Assembly: GCA_963726335.1 (NCBI GenBank)
Contig: CAVSCD010000011.1
Location: forward strand, 186,001 to 250,000
Direction of reading: 5' to 3'
DNA: 64,000 bases
DNA from: CAVSCD01 sp963726335
Lineage (GTDB): Bacteria; Acidobacteriota; Aminicenantia; Aminicenantales; UBA8522
Position 1 is the first letter of the stretch, and every line of letters starts with the position of its first letter. The position numbers were made by a program, and so were the translations under genes. Positions 50,465 through 58,728 of the stretch are shown here, piece after piece. The notes below the pieces were generated by a model. It was given only the letters and a program-made list of their open reading frames with translations. It did not search any database and was not told the DNA's origin.

Positions 50465-51656
50465 TCACTCCCAGCCGCTGGCGGGTGTCCTCGAGCATCT
50501 TGTTGAACTGGGCGACCGCCCCGGCCTGGCTGGCCTGGAGCTTCTCGATCTCCTTTTTCACGCCTTCGATCTCGGCGAGGATGCTCTCCATCTCCGCCTT
50601 CTCGCCGCTCGTCAGGTCTTCGGCGTCCTTGCCGCCGAACTTGGCGTTATAGGCCTTGGTGAGCTCGTCAACCTTCTTGTTCCGATCCTGGATCTGGGTA
50701 ACGGTCTCGTTGTATTTCAGGTCCTTGTTCGAGAGGAAGAAGAGGTTCTCGGCGATGCCGCGGGACTGCTGGGCCTGGGCCGGATAGGTGAAGCTGGCCT
50801 CGAGCAGGTACCGGATGGCCTCGGTGCTCACGGCCGGGTTGGTCTTGGCCTGCTTGGCCAGGATGATCCCGATGTTGTAGGCCAGCTCGCCGGACTTCTT
50901 TTTCGTGTAGAGATCCTTGAACATGACCAACGCCTCGGCTTCCTTGCCGCTCCGGTAGACGGATTGCGCGTAGATCGTGCCGATCTCGGGGTCCTTGGTG
51001 ACATCGTATGCCGCTTTGAAGGCCGCCTCGGCGGCGGCGTAGTTCTTGGCGTCATAGAGAGTCTTCCCGAGCTTCTTGATGGAGGCCAGGATCTGGGGGT
51101 TTTTCAGGATGGTGTAGGAGTTGGCGTAGGCATCCACGGCGCCCTTGGCGTCGTCCCCCTTTTCCCGGGCCTGCCCCAGGGCGTAGAAGCCGGCGCCGAT
51201 CATCTGGTTCCACTGGGCGGCCGTGGTGGTGGCGCCCTCGGATTCCTTAGCCTTGGCGGCCTTGGCGACCTCGGTCACCCGGAGGGCATAGCTCTTGGCC
51301 TTTTCCAGGTTCTGGCCGGACTTGCTGTAGAGCGACGACAGGACGAGGAGGAGCTGGCAGGTGGTGAGGTCGTCCAGGCCTCCCACGGCCAGGGCTTTTT
51401 CCCCGTAGGTGGTGACGTCAGCCGGAGTCTTGCCGGGGAACTCCTGCAGGGCGAGGTTGGCGTTCGCGAAATTCTCATACTGGCTGCCCTTGCCGCCGCA
51501 CTTGGCCAGAAAATCCTTGAGCAGCGTGGCCCGCTCGCCGGGGCTCTGGGCGGTCATGGCCTTGACGTAGGCGTCGTCGCACTCGTTCTGCGCCGCCAGC
51601 GAACCGACGAGAAGCGGGACTATGACCAATAACAGGATGGCTTTCTTCATCATCAT
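50460..51656 (-). CDS. Exported TPR/coiled-coil protein
   Basis: 398 residues starting with a signal peptide (AILLLVIVPLLVGSLAAQ). Helical repeats follow (LLLVLSSLYSKSGQNLEKAK, QILASIKKLGKTLYDAKNYA then AAEAAFKAAYDVTKDPEIG), with a C-terminal coiled coil (KAEMESILAEIEGVKKEIEK). GAGAGG lies before a run of three ATG codons (51656, 51653, 51650), so the start is uncertain by two residues. Function unknown; periplasmic scaffold likely. Confidence 0.78.
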   Translation of the reverse strand: MMMKKAILLLVIVPLLVGSLAAQNECDDAYVKAMTAQSPGERATLLKDFLAKCGGKGSQYENFANANLALQEFPGKTPADVTTYGEKALAVGGLDDLTTCQLLLVLSSLYSKSGQNLEKAKSYALRVTEVAKAAKAKESEGATTTAAQWNQMIGAGFYALGQAREKGDDAKGAVDAYANSYTILKNPQILASIKKLGKTLYDAKNYAAAEAAFKAAYDVTKDPEIGTIYAQSVYRSGKEAEALVMFKDLYTKKKSGELAYNIGIILAKQAKTNPAVSTEAIRYLLEASFTYPAQAQQSRGIAENLFFLSNKDLKYNETVTQIQDRNKKVDELTKAYNAKFGGKDAEDLTSGEKAEMESILAEIEGVKKEIEKLQASQAGAVAQFNKMLEDTRQRLGVK

Positions 51657-51680
51657 GAACCTCTCAGCAAAATTTTGAAA

Positions 51681-51709
51681 ATCATAGCTGAACATTTCCC
51701 ACTTGTCAA
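51681..51709 (-). promoter_or_regulatory. Promoter of the exported TPR gene
   Basis: On minus: perfect TTGACA (51709-51704), 17 bases, TATGAT (51686-51681). Confidence 0.75.
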
Positions 51710-51732
51710 TAAACCTGACCGTCTTGGCGGCA

Positions 51733-51922
51733 TCTCCATCCATGTGATCAGGTGATTGAGAATTGGGGTCCTGTCACGGCGCGCCCCTGTGCGTCCTCGA
51801 GCCTCACCCGTCAACGACAGCTCGCGCCCTCCCAGGGGAGAGGGGGCCCCGTCGCTCCGGGCGCGCAGGGGCTATCGCCGTGCCACCCCTCAGTGAGATC
51901 ATCGCCGTCACATGTTTGGAGA
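51733..51922. repeat. Palindromic element family 1, short copy C
   Basis: 190 bp with ends TCTCCATCCATGTGA and TCACATGTTTGGAGA, in opposite orientation to copies A and B. The arms match them closely, but the 110-bp structured centre is replaced by CCCTCTCCCC-type sequence with TCACCCGTCAACG, shared with copy D. It lies between the promoters of divergent genes. Confidence 0.85.
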
Positions 51923-51968
51923 GACCTCCGGCCATCTTCTATGTATAGCAAGAGATGTGCCAAACTTA

Positions 51969-51977
51969 TGATAAAAT
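51969..51977 (+). promoter_or_regulatory. Extended -10 predicting a leaderless murB mRNA
   Basis: TGA precedes TAAAAT (51972-51977), seven bases before the ATG at 51985. No good -35 and no Shine-Dalgarno are present. Confidence 0.6.
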
Positions 51978-51984
51978 ACCGGCC

Positions 51985-52932
51985 ATGACCGCCCAGGACG
52001 CCGGCCTCCCCCGTTCCTTTCGTCAAGCCGTCGGAAAACCTCTCCGGCGGGGCGTCAGCCTGCGCCGGCAATCGACCTTCCGGATCGGGGGCAAGGCGGA
52101 CTATTTTTTTGCCGCGGGCTCGGCCCGGGAGCTTGGCGACGGCCTCCGGTTCGCCCATGACAGGGGAATCAGCCATTACGTGATCGGGGCCGGGACCAAC
52201 ATCCTGTTCGATGACGACGGGTTCCGCGGCTTGATCATCAGGAACGAGGTCCGGGGGATCGAACGGGAGTCCGGGGGGACCCGGGTCCGTGTCAGGACCG
52301 GCACGCCTCTCGGTGACCTGGTCGCGTTCTGCCTGGAAGAGGGGCTGGAAGGGTTGGAGTTCGCCGCCGGGATCCCGGGCACCGTGGGGGGGGCGGTTTA
52401 CGGCAATGCCGGGGCCTGGGGATCTTCGGTCGGCCAGCGCCTGGTCGAGGGCGTCCTCCTCGATGAATCGGGACGTGAGCTTTCGGAAGGGAACGGCTTT
52501 TTCAGGTTCGGCTACCGCCATTCTTATCTGAAGTCAAGACACCTGACCGTCCTCGAAGCGGTCTTTGAGCTGCGGGCGGGAGACCGGAACCTGATCAAGG
52601 AGCGGATCGAGGAAAACCTGGCGAAACGGAAGGCCCCCTGCCCTTCGGAAAAGATGGCTTACTGCGGCAGCTTTTTCAAGAATCCCGTCCTTCCGGACGG
52701 CACGAAGCTCGCCGCGGGACGGCTGCTGGAAAAGGTGGGCGCCAAGGAGCTGAGATTCGGGGGCGCCGCCGTCTACTCCGGCCACGCCAATTTCTTAGTC
52801 AATCTCGGGCGCGCCAAAGGCTCCGATATCCTGAACCTGGCCCGGGAGATGAGATCAAGGGTCGAGCGGGAATTCGGGATCACCCTCGAGGAAGAGGTCG
52901 TCCGCCTTCCAGCAAGGCCCGGATCGCCCTGA
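51985..52932 (+). CDS. murB: UDP-N-acetylenolpyruvoylglucosamine reductase MurB
   Basis: MurB reduces the enolpyruvyl product of MurA to UDP-MurNAc. The 315-residue protein shows the FAD-binding STFRIGGKADYFF, YVIGAGTNILFDDDGFRGLI, AAGIPGTVGGAVYGNAGAWG, FGYRHSYLKS with the Tyr loop, and CGSFFKNP with the catalytic Ser region. LLEKVGAKELRFGGAAVYSG and HANFLVNLGRAKGSDI match the type I/II C-terminal domain. The 3' end overlaps the convergent DUF2520 gene by 53 bases. murA is encoded at 54.5 kb. Confidence 0.95.
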   Translation: MTAQDAGLPRSFRQAVGKPLRRGVSLRRQSTFRIGGKADYFFAAGSARELGDGLRFAHDRGISHYVIGAGTNILFDDDGFRGLIIRNEVRGIERESGGTRVRVRTGTPLGDLVAFCLEEGLEGLEFAAGIPGTVGGAVYGNAGAWGSSVGQRLVEGVLLDESGRELSEGNGFFRFGYRHSYLKSRHLTVLEAVFELRAGDRNLIKERIEENLAKRKAPCPSEKMAYCGSFFKNPVLPDGTKLAAGRLLEKVGAKELRFGGAAVYSGHANFLVNLGRAKGSDILNLAREMRSRVEREFGITLEEEVVRLPARPGSP

Positions 52933-53767
52933 TCCTTCCGGCGGCCACCCCCCGTTTCCGGGCGGTTACGAGGGCCGCGAGGCCGACCTCCCGGTAGATC
53001 CGCAAGTGTTCCGGAGCCAGCCGCCCGAGGGCCTCCAAATGGACTTTAATGGTCCCCATATCTCCCCTGACGACCGGCCCTGTGAGCGCTCTTTCGGGGT
53101 CAAGTTTCTTGACGCCGAGTAAAGTTCCTTCCGCGAGCGGCGCGATCACGCGCCTCGCCCCCCGGCCTGTAATCCCCGCCCGCTCCAGCAGTCCGGCGGC
53201 CGCCTGCCAGAGGACGACCGGGTAGTTGGAAGCCATGGTGCACGCCGCGTGGTAAAGCGGCTTGTCCGCAGCCGATAGAACGAGGGCGTGTCCCCCGAGG
53301 TCCCGGACAAGACGGCCGCCGACATCGAGGGCCGCCTGGTCTCCCTCGAGTCCGAAGGAAATCCCCCGAAATCGCGACGGCGGCATCCCCTTTTCCGGAA
53401 ACGATTGGGCCGGGTGGATCGACCCCACCGCGGCCCCCTTTTTCCTCAGCGGGCCGAGAACCTCGGCCGGGAGCGCGCCGCTGGTGTGGAGGACCGTTTT
53501 TCTCCGCCAGTCGACGCCGGACCGGGCCAGCCGCCCGACGGCGGCCCGGATCTCTTCGTCGGGAAGGCAGAGGATGACGACCCGGCCCGCGGCCGCGGCC
53601 GCCGCGATATCCGTAACCGGCCGGCCCTGCCCGACGAGCCGCCGGCCCTCTTTCGCCGATTCGAGGCTGCGGTCGGCCAAGGCCCGGATGCGGTGTCCTT
53701 TCGCGGCCAAGGCCCGGCCGAGTGTCGTGCCCAGGCGCCCCGCGCCGATGATGCCGATGTCCGCCAT
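52880..53767 (-). CDS. Rossmann-fold DUF2520 protein (ProC/6PGDH-like)
   Basis: 295 residues: an NAD(P)-binding N-terminus (DIGIIGAGRLGTTLGRALAA), VVILCLPDEEIRAAVGRLA, TVLHTSGALPAEVLGPLRKK, then GSIHPAQSFPE and a helical C-terminal domain beginning KPLYHAACTMASNYPVVLWQ. This is the DUF2520/Rossmann-like pair whose reaction is not established. It is the last gene of murA-UPF0173-DUF2520. Its final 53 bases overlap the murB 3' end on the other strand, so transcripts may be antisense there. Confidence 0.85.
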   Translation of the reverse strand: MADIGIIGAGRLGTTLGRALAAKGHRIRALADRSLESAKEGRRLVGQGRPVTDIAAAAAAGRVVILCLPDEEIRAAVGRLARSGVDWRRKTVLHTSGALPAEVLGPLRKKGAAVGSIHPAQSFPEKGMPPSRFRGISFGLEGDQAALDVGGRLVRDLGGHALVLSAADKPLYHAACTMASNYPVVLWQAAAGLLERAGITGRGARRVIAPLAEGTLLGVKKLDPERALTGPVVRGDMGTIKVHLEALGRLAPEHLRIYREVGLAALVTARKRGVAAGRIRAIRALLEGGRPLPRG

Positions 53768-53837
53768 CGCGGTCAGCCGGCTATTGCCGGACCCTCGGCG
53801 GGCGCGGCCGTGAGGAGACGGGCGGGAGGGGGTTCGC

Positions 53838-54491
53838 TCAAAGCGTATAGGTCCCGCCCGGCTCGAGGACGATCACTTCGGCCATGTCGCCGACGCGCCT
53901 CTTGAATTCCTGGGCGTCGGCTTTCACGAGCGGAAATGTGTTGTAGTGGATGGGGATGACGCGCTTCGTCCCGATGAATTCCACCGCCTTGACGGCCGAC
54001 GGGATGCCCATGGTATAGCGGTCCCCGATGGGGACGAAACTCAGGTCGGGCTTGAAGAACTCGCCGATGAGCTTCAGGTCATAGCTGAGGCCCGTGTCGC
54101 CGGCGTGATAAATGCGCCGGCCGTCCATCTCGATGACGACGCCGGCGGGAGTGCCCTTGCCCGCCGAGTGCCAGGCCGGGACCATGTGCACCTTGACTCC
54201 GTCGATATCGACCGTCCCGCCGATGTTCATCCCCTCGGCGGTCAGTCCCTGGGACTGCGCTTCGACGGCGATCTCGTTGATGGCCACCAGCACGGCGCCG
54301 GTTTTCCGGGCGATGGGGAAGGCGTCGCCCAGGTGGTCGCTGTGATCATGGGTCACGACGACGATGTCGGCTTCCCGGATCTCCTTCGGGGAGATCGAGG
54401 CCGCGGGGTTGCCGCTCAGGAAGGGGTCGATATAGATCGTCTTCGAGCCTTGGAGCTTGACGGCGGCATGGCCCAGGAAGGTGATTTCCAT
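53838..54491 (-). CDS. UPF0173 metal-dependent hydrolase (MBL fold)
   Basis: A 217-residue protein with the UPF0173 layout: ITFLGHAAVKLQGSKTIYID, VVVTHDHSDHLGDAFPIAR carrying HxHxDH, GGTVDIDGVKVHMVPAWHSA, GRRIYHAGDTGLSYDLKLIG and IPIHYNTFPLVKADAQEF with the final His. Substrate unknown. AAAGGAGG precedes the ATG at 54491. It lies 26 bases after murA. Confidence 0.9.
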   Translation of the reverse strand: MEITFLGHAAVKLQGSKTIYIDPFLSGNPAASISPKEIREADIVVVTHDHSDHLGDAFPIARKTGAVLVAINEIAVEAQSQGLTAEGMNIGGTVDIDGVKVHMVPAWHSAGKGTPAGVVIEMDGRRIYHAGDTGLSYDLKLIGEFFKPDLSFVPIGDRYTMGIPSAVKAVEFIGTKRVIPIHYNTFPLVKADAQEFKRRVGDMAEVIVLEPGGTYTL

Positions 54492-54517
54492 GTATCCTCC
54501 TTTTGCCGGACTTCCGG

Positions 54518-55780
54518 TCAGTCCCGGACCCGCTCGATGCACGCGCCGAGAAGCTTCAGCTTGTCTTCGATCTTCTCGTAACCCCGGTCGAGATGCTCGA
54601 GGTCGTTGATCACCGTCTCCCCGCCGGCGATGAGCCCGGCCAGGACCAGGCAGGCAGATGCCCGGAGGTCGGTGGCCATGACCTCGGCGCCCGAGAGCCT
54701 GGTCTTCCCCTTGACCACGGCCTTATCGCCCTGGACCTCGATGTTCGCCCCCAAACGGAGGAGCTCGTTGACGTGGGAGAAGCGGCGGTCGAAGATCGTC
54801 TCGGTGATGATGGACGTTCCCGAAGCCTGGGTCATCAGGACCATGAATTGCGCCTGCATGTCGGTGGGGAAGCCGGGGTAGGGCGAGGTCGTGATGTCCT
54901 GGGGTTTGATGTCCGGACAGCCGCGGATCCGGAGAGTGGACGGGTCGAGCGTCTCCACCCGCGCCCCGCAGAGCTCCAGCTTTTCGACGGTCTTGGTGAG
55001 GTGTCGAGGCTCGGCGTTCTCGAGCGTGATGTCCCCTTCGCCCATGGCCCCCCCGACCAGGAACGTTCCCGCTTCGATCCGGTCGGGGATGATGTCGTGC
55101 GCTGCGCCGCCCAGGCTGTCCACCCCCCGGATCCGGATGACCTCCTCACCGATGCCGTCGATCCGCGCCCCCATTTTGACCAGGAGCTCCGCCAGGGCGC
55201 TGACCTCGGGTTCCAGGGCGCAGTTTCTCAGGATGGTTTCGCCCCGGGCCAACGTGGCGGCCATGAGCAGGTTCTCCGTCCCCCCGACCGTCTTTTTTTC
55301 GAACTCGACCTCCGCGCCGTGGAGCCGGGAAGCCTCGGCCTTGATGGTGCCGTGTTCGAGCGAAAAGACGGCGCCCAATTTCTGCATCCCGGCGATGTGG
55401 AGGTCGATGGGCCGGGAGCCGATGGCGCAACCGCCGGGGAGGGCGACGTAGGCCTTGCCGTATCTGGCCAGGAGGGGCCCCAGGACAAGCACGGAGGCGC
55501 GCATCGAGCGCACGAGCTCATAGGAGGCCTCGGGCGAGATGATCTTTTCCGTCCGGATGGTGACCGAGTTCCCCTCGAGCTCGGATTCCGCCCCCAGCTC
55601 GTTCATCAGGGTCAGGATGGTCAGGACATCCTTCACCAGCGGGATGTTGCGGAGGGTGAGCTTGTCCTCGGTTAGGAGAGAGGCGACGATCGCCGGCAGA
55701 ACGGCGTTCTTGGCCCCGCTGATCCGGACGCGGCCCCGCAGCGGGCGCGCCGGGTCGCCGAAGATGCGCAGTTTTTCCAT
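54518..55780 (-). CDS. murA: UDP-N-acetylglucosamine 1-carboxyvinyltransferase MurA
   Basis: MurA starts peptidoglycan synthesis by adding enolpyruvate to UDP-GlcNAc. The 420-residue protein shows RVRISGAKNAVLPAIVASLL, SMRASVLVLGPLLARYGKAY and the active loop PGGCAIGSRPIDLHIAGM with the fosfomycin-reactive Cys, so fosfomycin sensitivity would be expected at the target. GFPTDMQAQFMVLMTQASGT and the Arg-rich core follow. The ATG at 55780 lies eight bases after TAGAAT; no ribosome site. Confidence 0.96.
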   Translation of the reverse strand: MEKLRIFGDPARPLRGRVRISGAKNAVLPAIVASLLTEDKLTLRNIPLVKDVLTILTLMNELGAESELEGNSVTIRTEKIISPEASYELVRSMRASVLVLGPLLARYGKAYVALPGGCAIGSRPIDLHIAGMQKLGAVFSLEHGTIKAEASRLHGAEVEFEKKTVGGTENLLMAATLARGETILRNCALEPEVSALAELLVKMGARIDGIGEEVIRIRGVDSLGGAAHDIIPDRIEAGTFLVGGAMGEGDITLENAEPRHLTKTVEKLELCGARVETLDPSTLRIRGCPDIKPQDITTSPYPGFPTDMQAQFMVLMTQASGTSIITETIFDRRFSHVNELLRLGANIEVQGDKAVVKGKTRLSGAEVMATDLRASACLVLAGLIAGGETVINDLEHLDRGYEKIEDKLKLLGACIERVRD

Positions 55781-55788
55781 CCGTGATG

Positions 55789-55818
55789 ATTCTAGAATAA
55801 TGCGCCGGCAAATATCAA
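55789..55818 (-). promoter_or_regulatory. Promoter predicting a leaderless murA mRNA
   Basis: On minus: TTGATA (55818-55813), 18 bases, TAGAAT (55794-55789), eight bases before the ATG at 55780. Confidence 0.6.
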
Positions 55819-55832
55819 GGAGGCTCGGCAAG

Positions 55833-55861
55833 TTGAATTTAGGGGCGGAGTTAAATAAGAT
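55833..55861 (+). promoter_or_regulatory. Promoter of the aldehyde dehydrogenase gene
   Basis: TTGAAT (55833-55838), 17 bases, TAAGAT (55856-55861). It is back to back with the murA promoter. Confidence 0.55.
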
Positions 55862-55896
55862 TCAGCCTTGGAGCCATTGCGAGAGGAGGCGCCGTC

Positions 55897-57309
55897 ATGA
55901 AGATGCTGATCGGAGACCGGTGGGTCGATAAACAAGAGAAGATCGAGGTCCGGAACCCGTACGACGATTCGCTCGTCGATACGGTCCCGTCCGGCGGCGT
56001 CGAGGATGTCGAGGCGGCCTTGCAGTCGGCGGAGGAGGGTTTCAGGACGAACCGCGGGCTGCCCGTGCACCGGCGCATCGAGGTGCTGTACCGGGCCGCC
56101 GGGATCGTCCGGAGCCGGCAGGAGGAATTCGCCCGGACCATCGCCACCGAGGGGAGCAAGACGATCCGCGAGGCGCGCAAAGAGGCCAGCCGGTGCGTCG
56201 ATACCCTGACAATCTCCGCCGAGGAGGCGCGGCGGATCGCCGGCGAGACCATCCCCTTCGACAGCCGGCCGGGATCCGAGAACAGGCTCGGCTACTATTA
56301 CCGCTTTCCGATCGGCATCATCGCCGCCATCACTCCCTTCAACGACCCGCTCAACCTGGTGGCGCACAAGGTCGGGCCGGCGATCGCGGGCGGCAACGCC
56401 GTCGTCCTCAAGCCGGCCACGGTGACGCCCCTGTCGGCGCTCAAGCTGGCCGGGGCGCTGATCGAGGCCGGGCTGCCCTGGAACATCCTGAACGTGGTCA
56501 CGGGGCACGCGTCGAGGATCGGCGACGCGCTCGTCACCGACCCGCGGGTGCGGATGATCTCGTTCACCGGCGGGATGCAGGCGGGGCTGGAGGTCGTCAG
56601 GAAGGCCGGGTTGAAAAAGATCGGCCTGGAGCTCGGGTCGAACTCGCCGGTCATCGTCATGGACGACTGCGACCTGGAGAGCGCGGTCGGGAACTCGGTC
56701 TCGGGGGCCTTCTGGGCGGTCGGCCAGAATTGCATCGGCGTCCAAAGGATCTATGTCCACGAGACGGTTTTCGACGAGTTCGAGGCCCGGTTCGTCGCCA
56801 GGACCCGGAAAATGAAGGTCGGCCGGCAACTCGACGAATCAACCGATATGGGCCCGATGATCACCGAAGCCGAGGCGAAGCGGGTTGAGGAGTGGGTCAA
56901 GGAAGCCGTCGACTTGGGGGCGAAGCTCCTGACCGGTGGGAAAAGGAAAGGGACGCTGTTCGAGCCGACGGTTTTGGCGGGGGTGCCGCGGGCGGCCAGG
57001 CTGGATGGCGAAGAGGTCTTCGGCCCGGTCGTCAACCTGTACAAGGTCGCCTCGCTCGACGAGGCCATCGGGCTGGCGAACGGCGTCCGCTACGGCCTCC
57101 ACGGCGCGGTCTTCACCCGGAGCCTGGACAATGCCTTCAAGGCCATCCGGGAGCTCGAGGTCGGGGGAGTGATGATCAACGATTCGACCGACTACCGGAT
57201 CGACATGATGCCCTTCGGAGGGATCAAGGGCAGCGGCCTGGGGCGCGAGGGCATCAAGTTCGCCCTGCTCGAGATGACCGAGCCGAAAGTCGTCTGCTTT
57301 AATCTATAG
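55897..57309 (+). CDS. NAD(P)-dependent aldehyde dehydrogenase
   Basis: A 470-residue enzyme of the ALDH superfamily. The N-terminus gives DRWVDKQEKIEVRNPYDDSL; the coenzyme region YYRFPIGIIAAITPFNDPLN and VLKPATVTPLSALKLAGALI; the general base Glu in LGSNSPVIVMDD (after GLE); the catalytic Cys in VGQNCIGVQRIY; and EVFGPVVNLYKVASLDEAIG. It resembles lactaldehyde or non-phosphorylating GAPDH-type members (GapN-like), but the substrate is not certain. GAGAGGAGG precedes the ATG. Its stop overlaps the convergent PLP gene by six bases. Confidence 0.88.
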   Translation: MKMLIGDRWVDKQEKIEVRNPYDDSLVDTVPSGGVEDVEAALQSAEEGFRTNRGLPVHRRIEVLYRAAGIVRSRQEEFARTIATEGSKTIREARKEASRCVDTLTISAEEARRIAGETIPFDSRPGSENRLGYYYRFPIGIIAAITPFNDPLNLVAHKVGPAIAGGNAVVLKPATVTPLSALKLAGALIEAGLPWNILNVVTGHASRIGDALVTDPRVRMISFTGGMQAGLEVVRKAGLKKIGLELGSNSPVIVMDDCDLESAVGNSVSGAFWAVGQNCIGVQRIYVHETVFDEFEARFVARTRKMKVGRQLDESTDMGPMITEAEAKRVEEWVKEAVDLGAKLLTGGKRKGTLFEPTVLAGVPRAARLDGEEVFGPVVNLYKVASLDEAIGLANGVRYGLHGAVFTRSLDNAFKAIRELEVGGVMINDSTDYRIDMMPFGGIKGSGLGREGIKFALLEMTEPKVVCFNL

Positions 57310-58710
57310 GGCCGCGAGGGCTTGCTCGAGGTCGGCGATGACGTCGCCGGGGTCCTCGGCGCCGACGCACAGCCGGATCATTTGGGGCGGTACGCCCGCC
57401 AGCCGCCGCGCTTCCTCCCCCTGCTGCTGGTGAGTGGAAATGGCGGGGATCGTCGCCACGCTCTTGATTCTCCCCAGGTCGGTGGCGCGGAAGATGAGCT
57501 GGAAATTATCGAAGACTTTCCTGGCGTTTTCCGGCGGTCCGTCCACGACGAAGCTCATCAGGTGGCCGTAGCGGTTGACCTCGCCGCCCTGCCCGTCGTC
57601 GGAATCCGCGAGCGTCATGTACCTCTTGGCGAGCTCGTGGTAGCGGAAGCCGGGCAACCCGAGATAATCGACCGCCGAAACCCGCGGCTGCTTTCCCAGG
57701 AATTCCGCGACCGCCTGGCAGTTCCGGCTGACGAGGTCCATCCGGGAGCGAAGCGTCCGGAGGTCGTTCAGCGTGAACAGCGCCGCGAGCGGCGACGGAC
57801 ACGGGCCCTGGTCCCGGAACGGCAGGAACTGGACGTATTCGGCGAAGCTGTCCTTGAACAGCGGGTTGTCGTTTTTCACCTTGGTGACGATCGGCTTCCG
57901 GCTGATGATCGCCCCGCCCATCGCCAGCCCGCCGGCGGACATCGACTTCGTCAGGGAATGGACGACGACGTCGGCGCCGTGGGCGATCGGCCGCATCAGG
58001 GCCGGCGTGGCGCAGGTCGAGTCGATGATGAACGGGATCTCCCAGGAATGGGCGAGGTCGGCCAGCGCCCGGATGTCGGCGAACGACTGCTGCGGGTTGC
58101 TCGGCGCTTCCATGTACAGGAAGCGCGTGTCCTCGTCGATCCGGGACTTCCATTCCCCGATGTCCTCGGGATCAACGACGCGGCGGAACTCGATCCCCCT
58201 CTCCTGCTGCTTTCTGACGTTGAAGTTCTGGAAAGTCCCGCCGTAGAGCCGGACCGAGGAGACGAAGTTGATCTTCTCCGGCCCCGCTTTCTGCTTGACG
58301 ACGAAGGCGTCGGTGGCCAGGGAGATGGCCGACATGCCGGACGAGGTCACGACGCAGGACGTCTCGCAGCCCGTCCCGTAGCCCTCGAGCAGGGCCACGG
58401 TGTCCTGGAGGAAATAGGTTGTCGGGTTGGCGATGCGCGAATAGCACCACGTGGGGATGAGGTAAGCCAGCGCGGCCTCGAGCTCGTCGCTGTCGCGATA
58501 AGACTGGGACGAGGAGAAATAAGCGGGCTCGACCAGCGCCCCCTGGTTCCTGTTCAGCGATTCCTCGAGGGAATACAATCCATGTACGGCGATCGTGTCG
58601 AACCGGCGCTTCCGGACGCGCTCTATGAGGATCCGACGCTCGGCCAGGTATTTCCTGGACTCCTCGACGTAGCGCAGCACGCCCGGCCCGTATTTCCCTT
58701 CGGGACTCAT
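57304..58710 (-). CDS. PLP-dependent trans-sulfuration enzyme (cystathionine gamma-synthase/OAH sulfhydrylase-like)
   Basis: A 468-residue Cys/Met-metabolism PLP enzyme. AHG-type start (FDTIAVHGLYSLEESLNRNQ), EPAYFSSSQSYRD, YSRIANPTTYFLQDTVALLE, the Asp motif FIIDSTCATPALMRPIAHGA and the Lys motif VVHSLTKSMSAGGLAMGG are visible. The size, above the usual 380-430, comes from an N-terminal extension of about 40 residues. Together with homoserine dehydrogenase upstream, it suggests a methionine or homocysteine branch; gamma-lyase activity is the alternative. Confidence 0.87.
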   Translation of the reverse strand: MSPEGKYGPGVLRYVEESRKYLAERRILIERVRKRRFDTIAVHGLYSLEESLNRNQGALVEPAYFSSSQSYRDSDELEAALAYLIPTWCYSRIANPTTYFLQDTVALLEGYGTGCETSCVVTSSGMSAISLATDAFVVKQKAGPEKINFVSSVRLYGGTFQNFNVRKQQERGIEFRRVVDPEDIGEWKSRIDEDTRFLYMEAPSNPQQSFADIRALADLAHSWEIPFIIDSTCATPALMRPIAHGADVVVHSLTKSMSAGGLAMGGAIISRKPIVTKVKNDNPLFKDSFAEYVQFLPFRDQGPCPSPLAALFTLNDLRTLRSRMDLVSRNCQAVAEFLGKQPRVSAVDYLGLPGFRYHELAKRYMTLADSDDGQGGEVNRYGHLMSFVVDGPPENARKVFDNFQLIFRATDLGRIKSVATIPAISTHQQQGEEARRLAGVPPQMIRLCVGAEDPGDVIADLEQALAAL

Positions 58711-58728
58711 GTGACCTCCGCTCCCCGG

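Noticed and set aside
2203..51922. CRISPR array or tandem repeat
   Set aside because: The repeats are few, dispersed and palindromic, with no regular spacers and no cas genes in the window.
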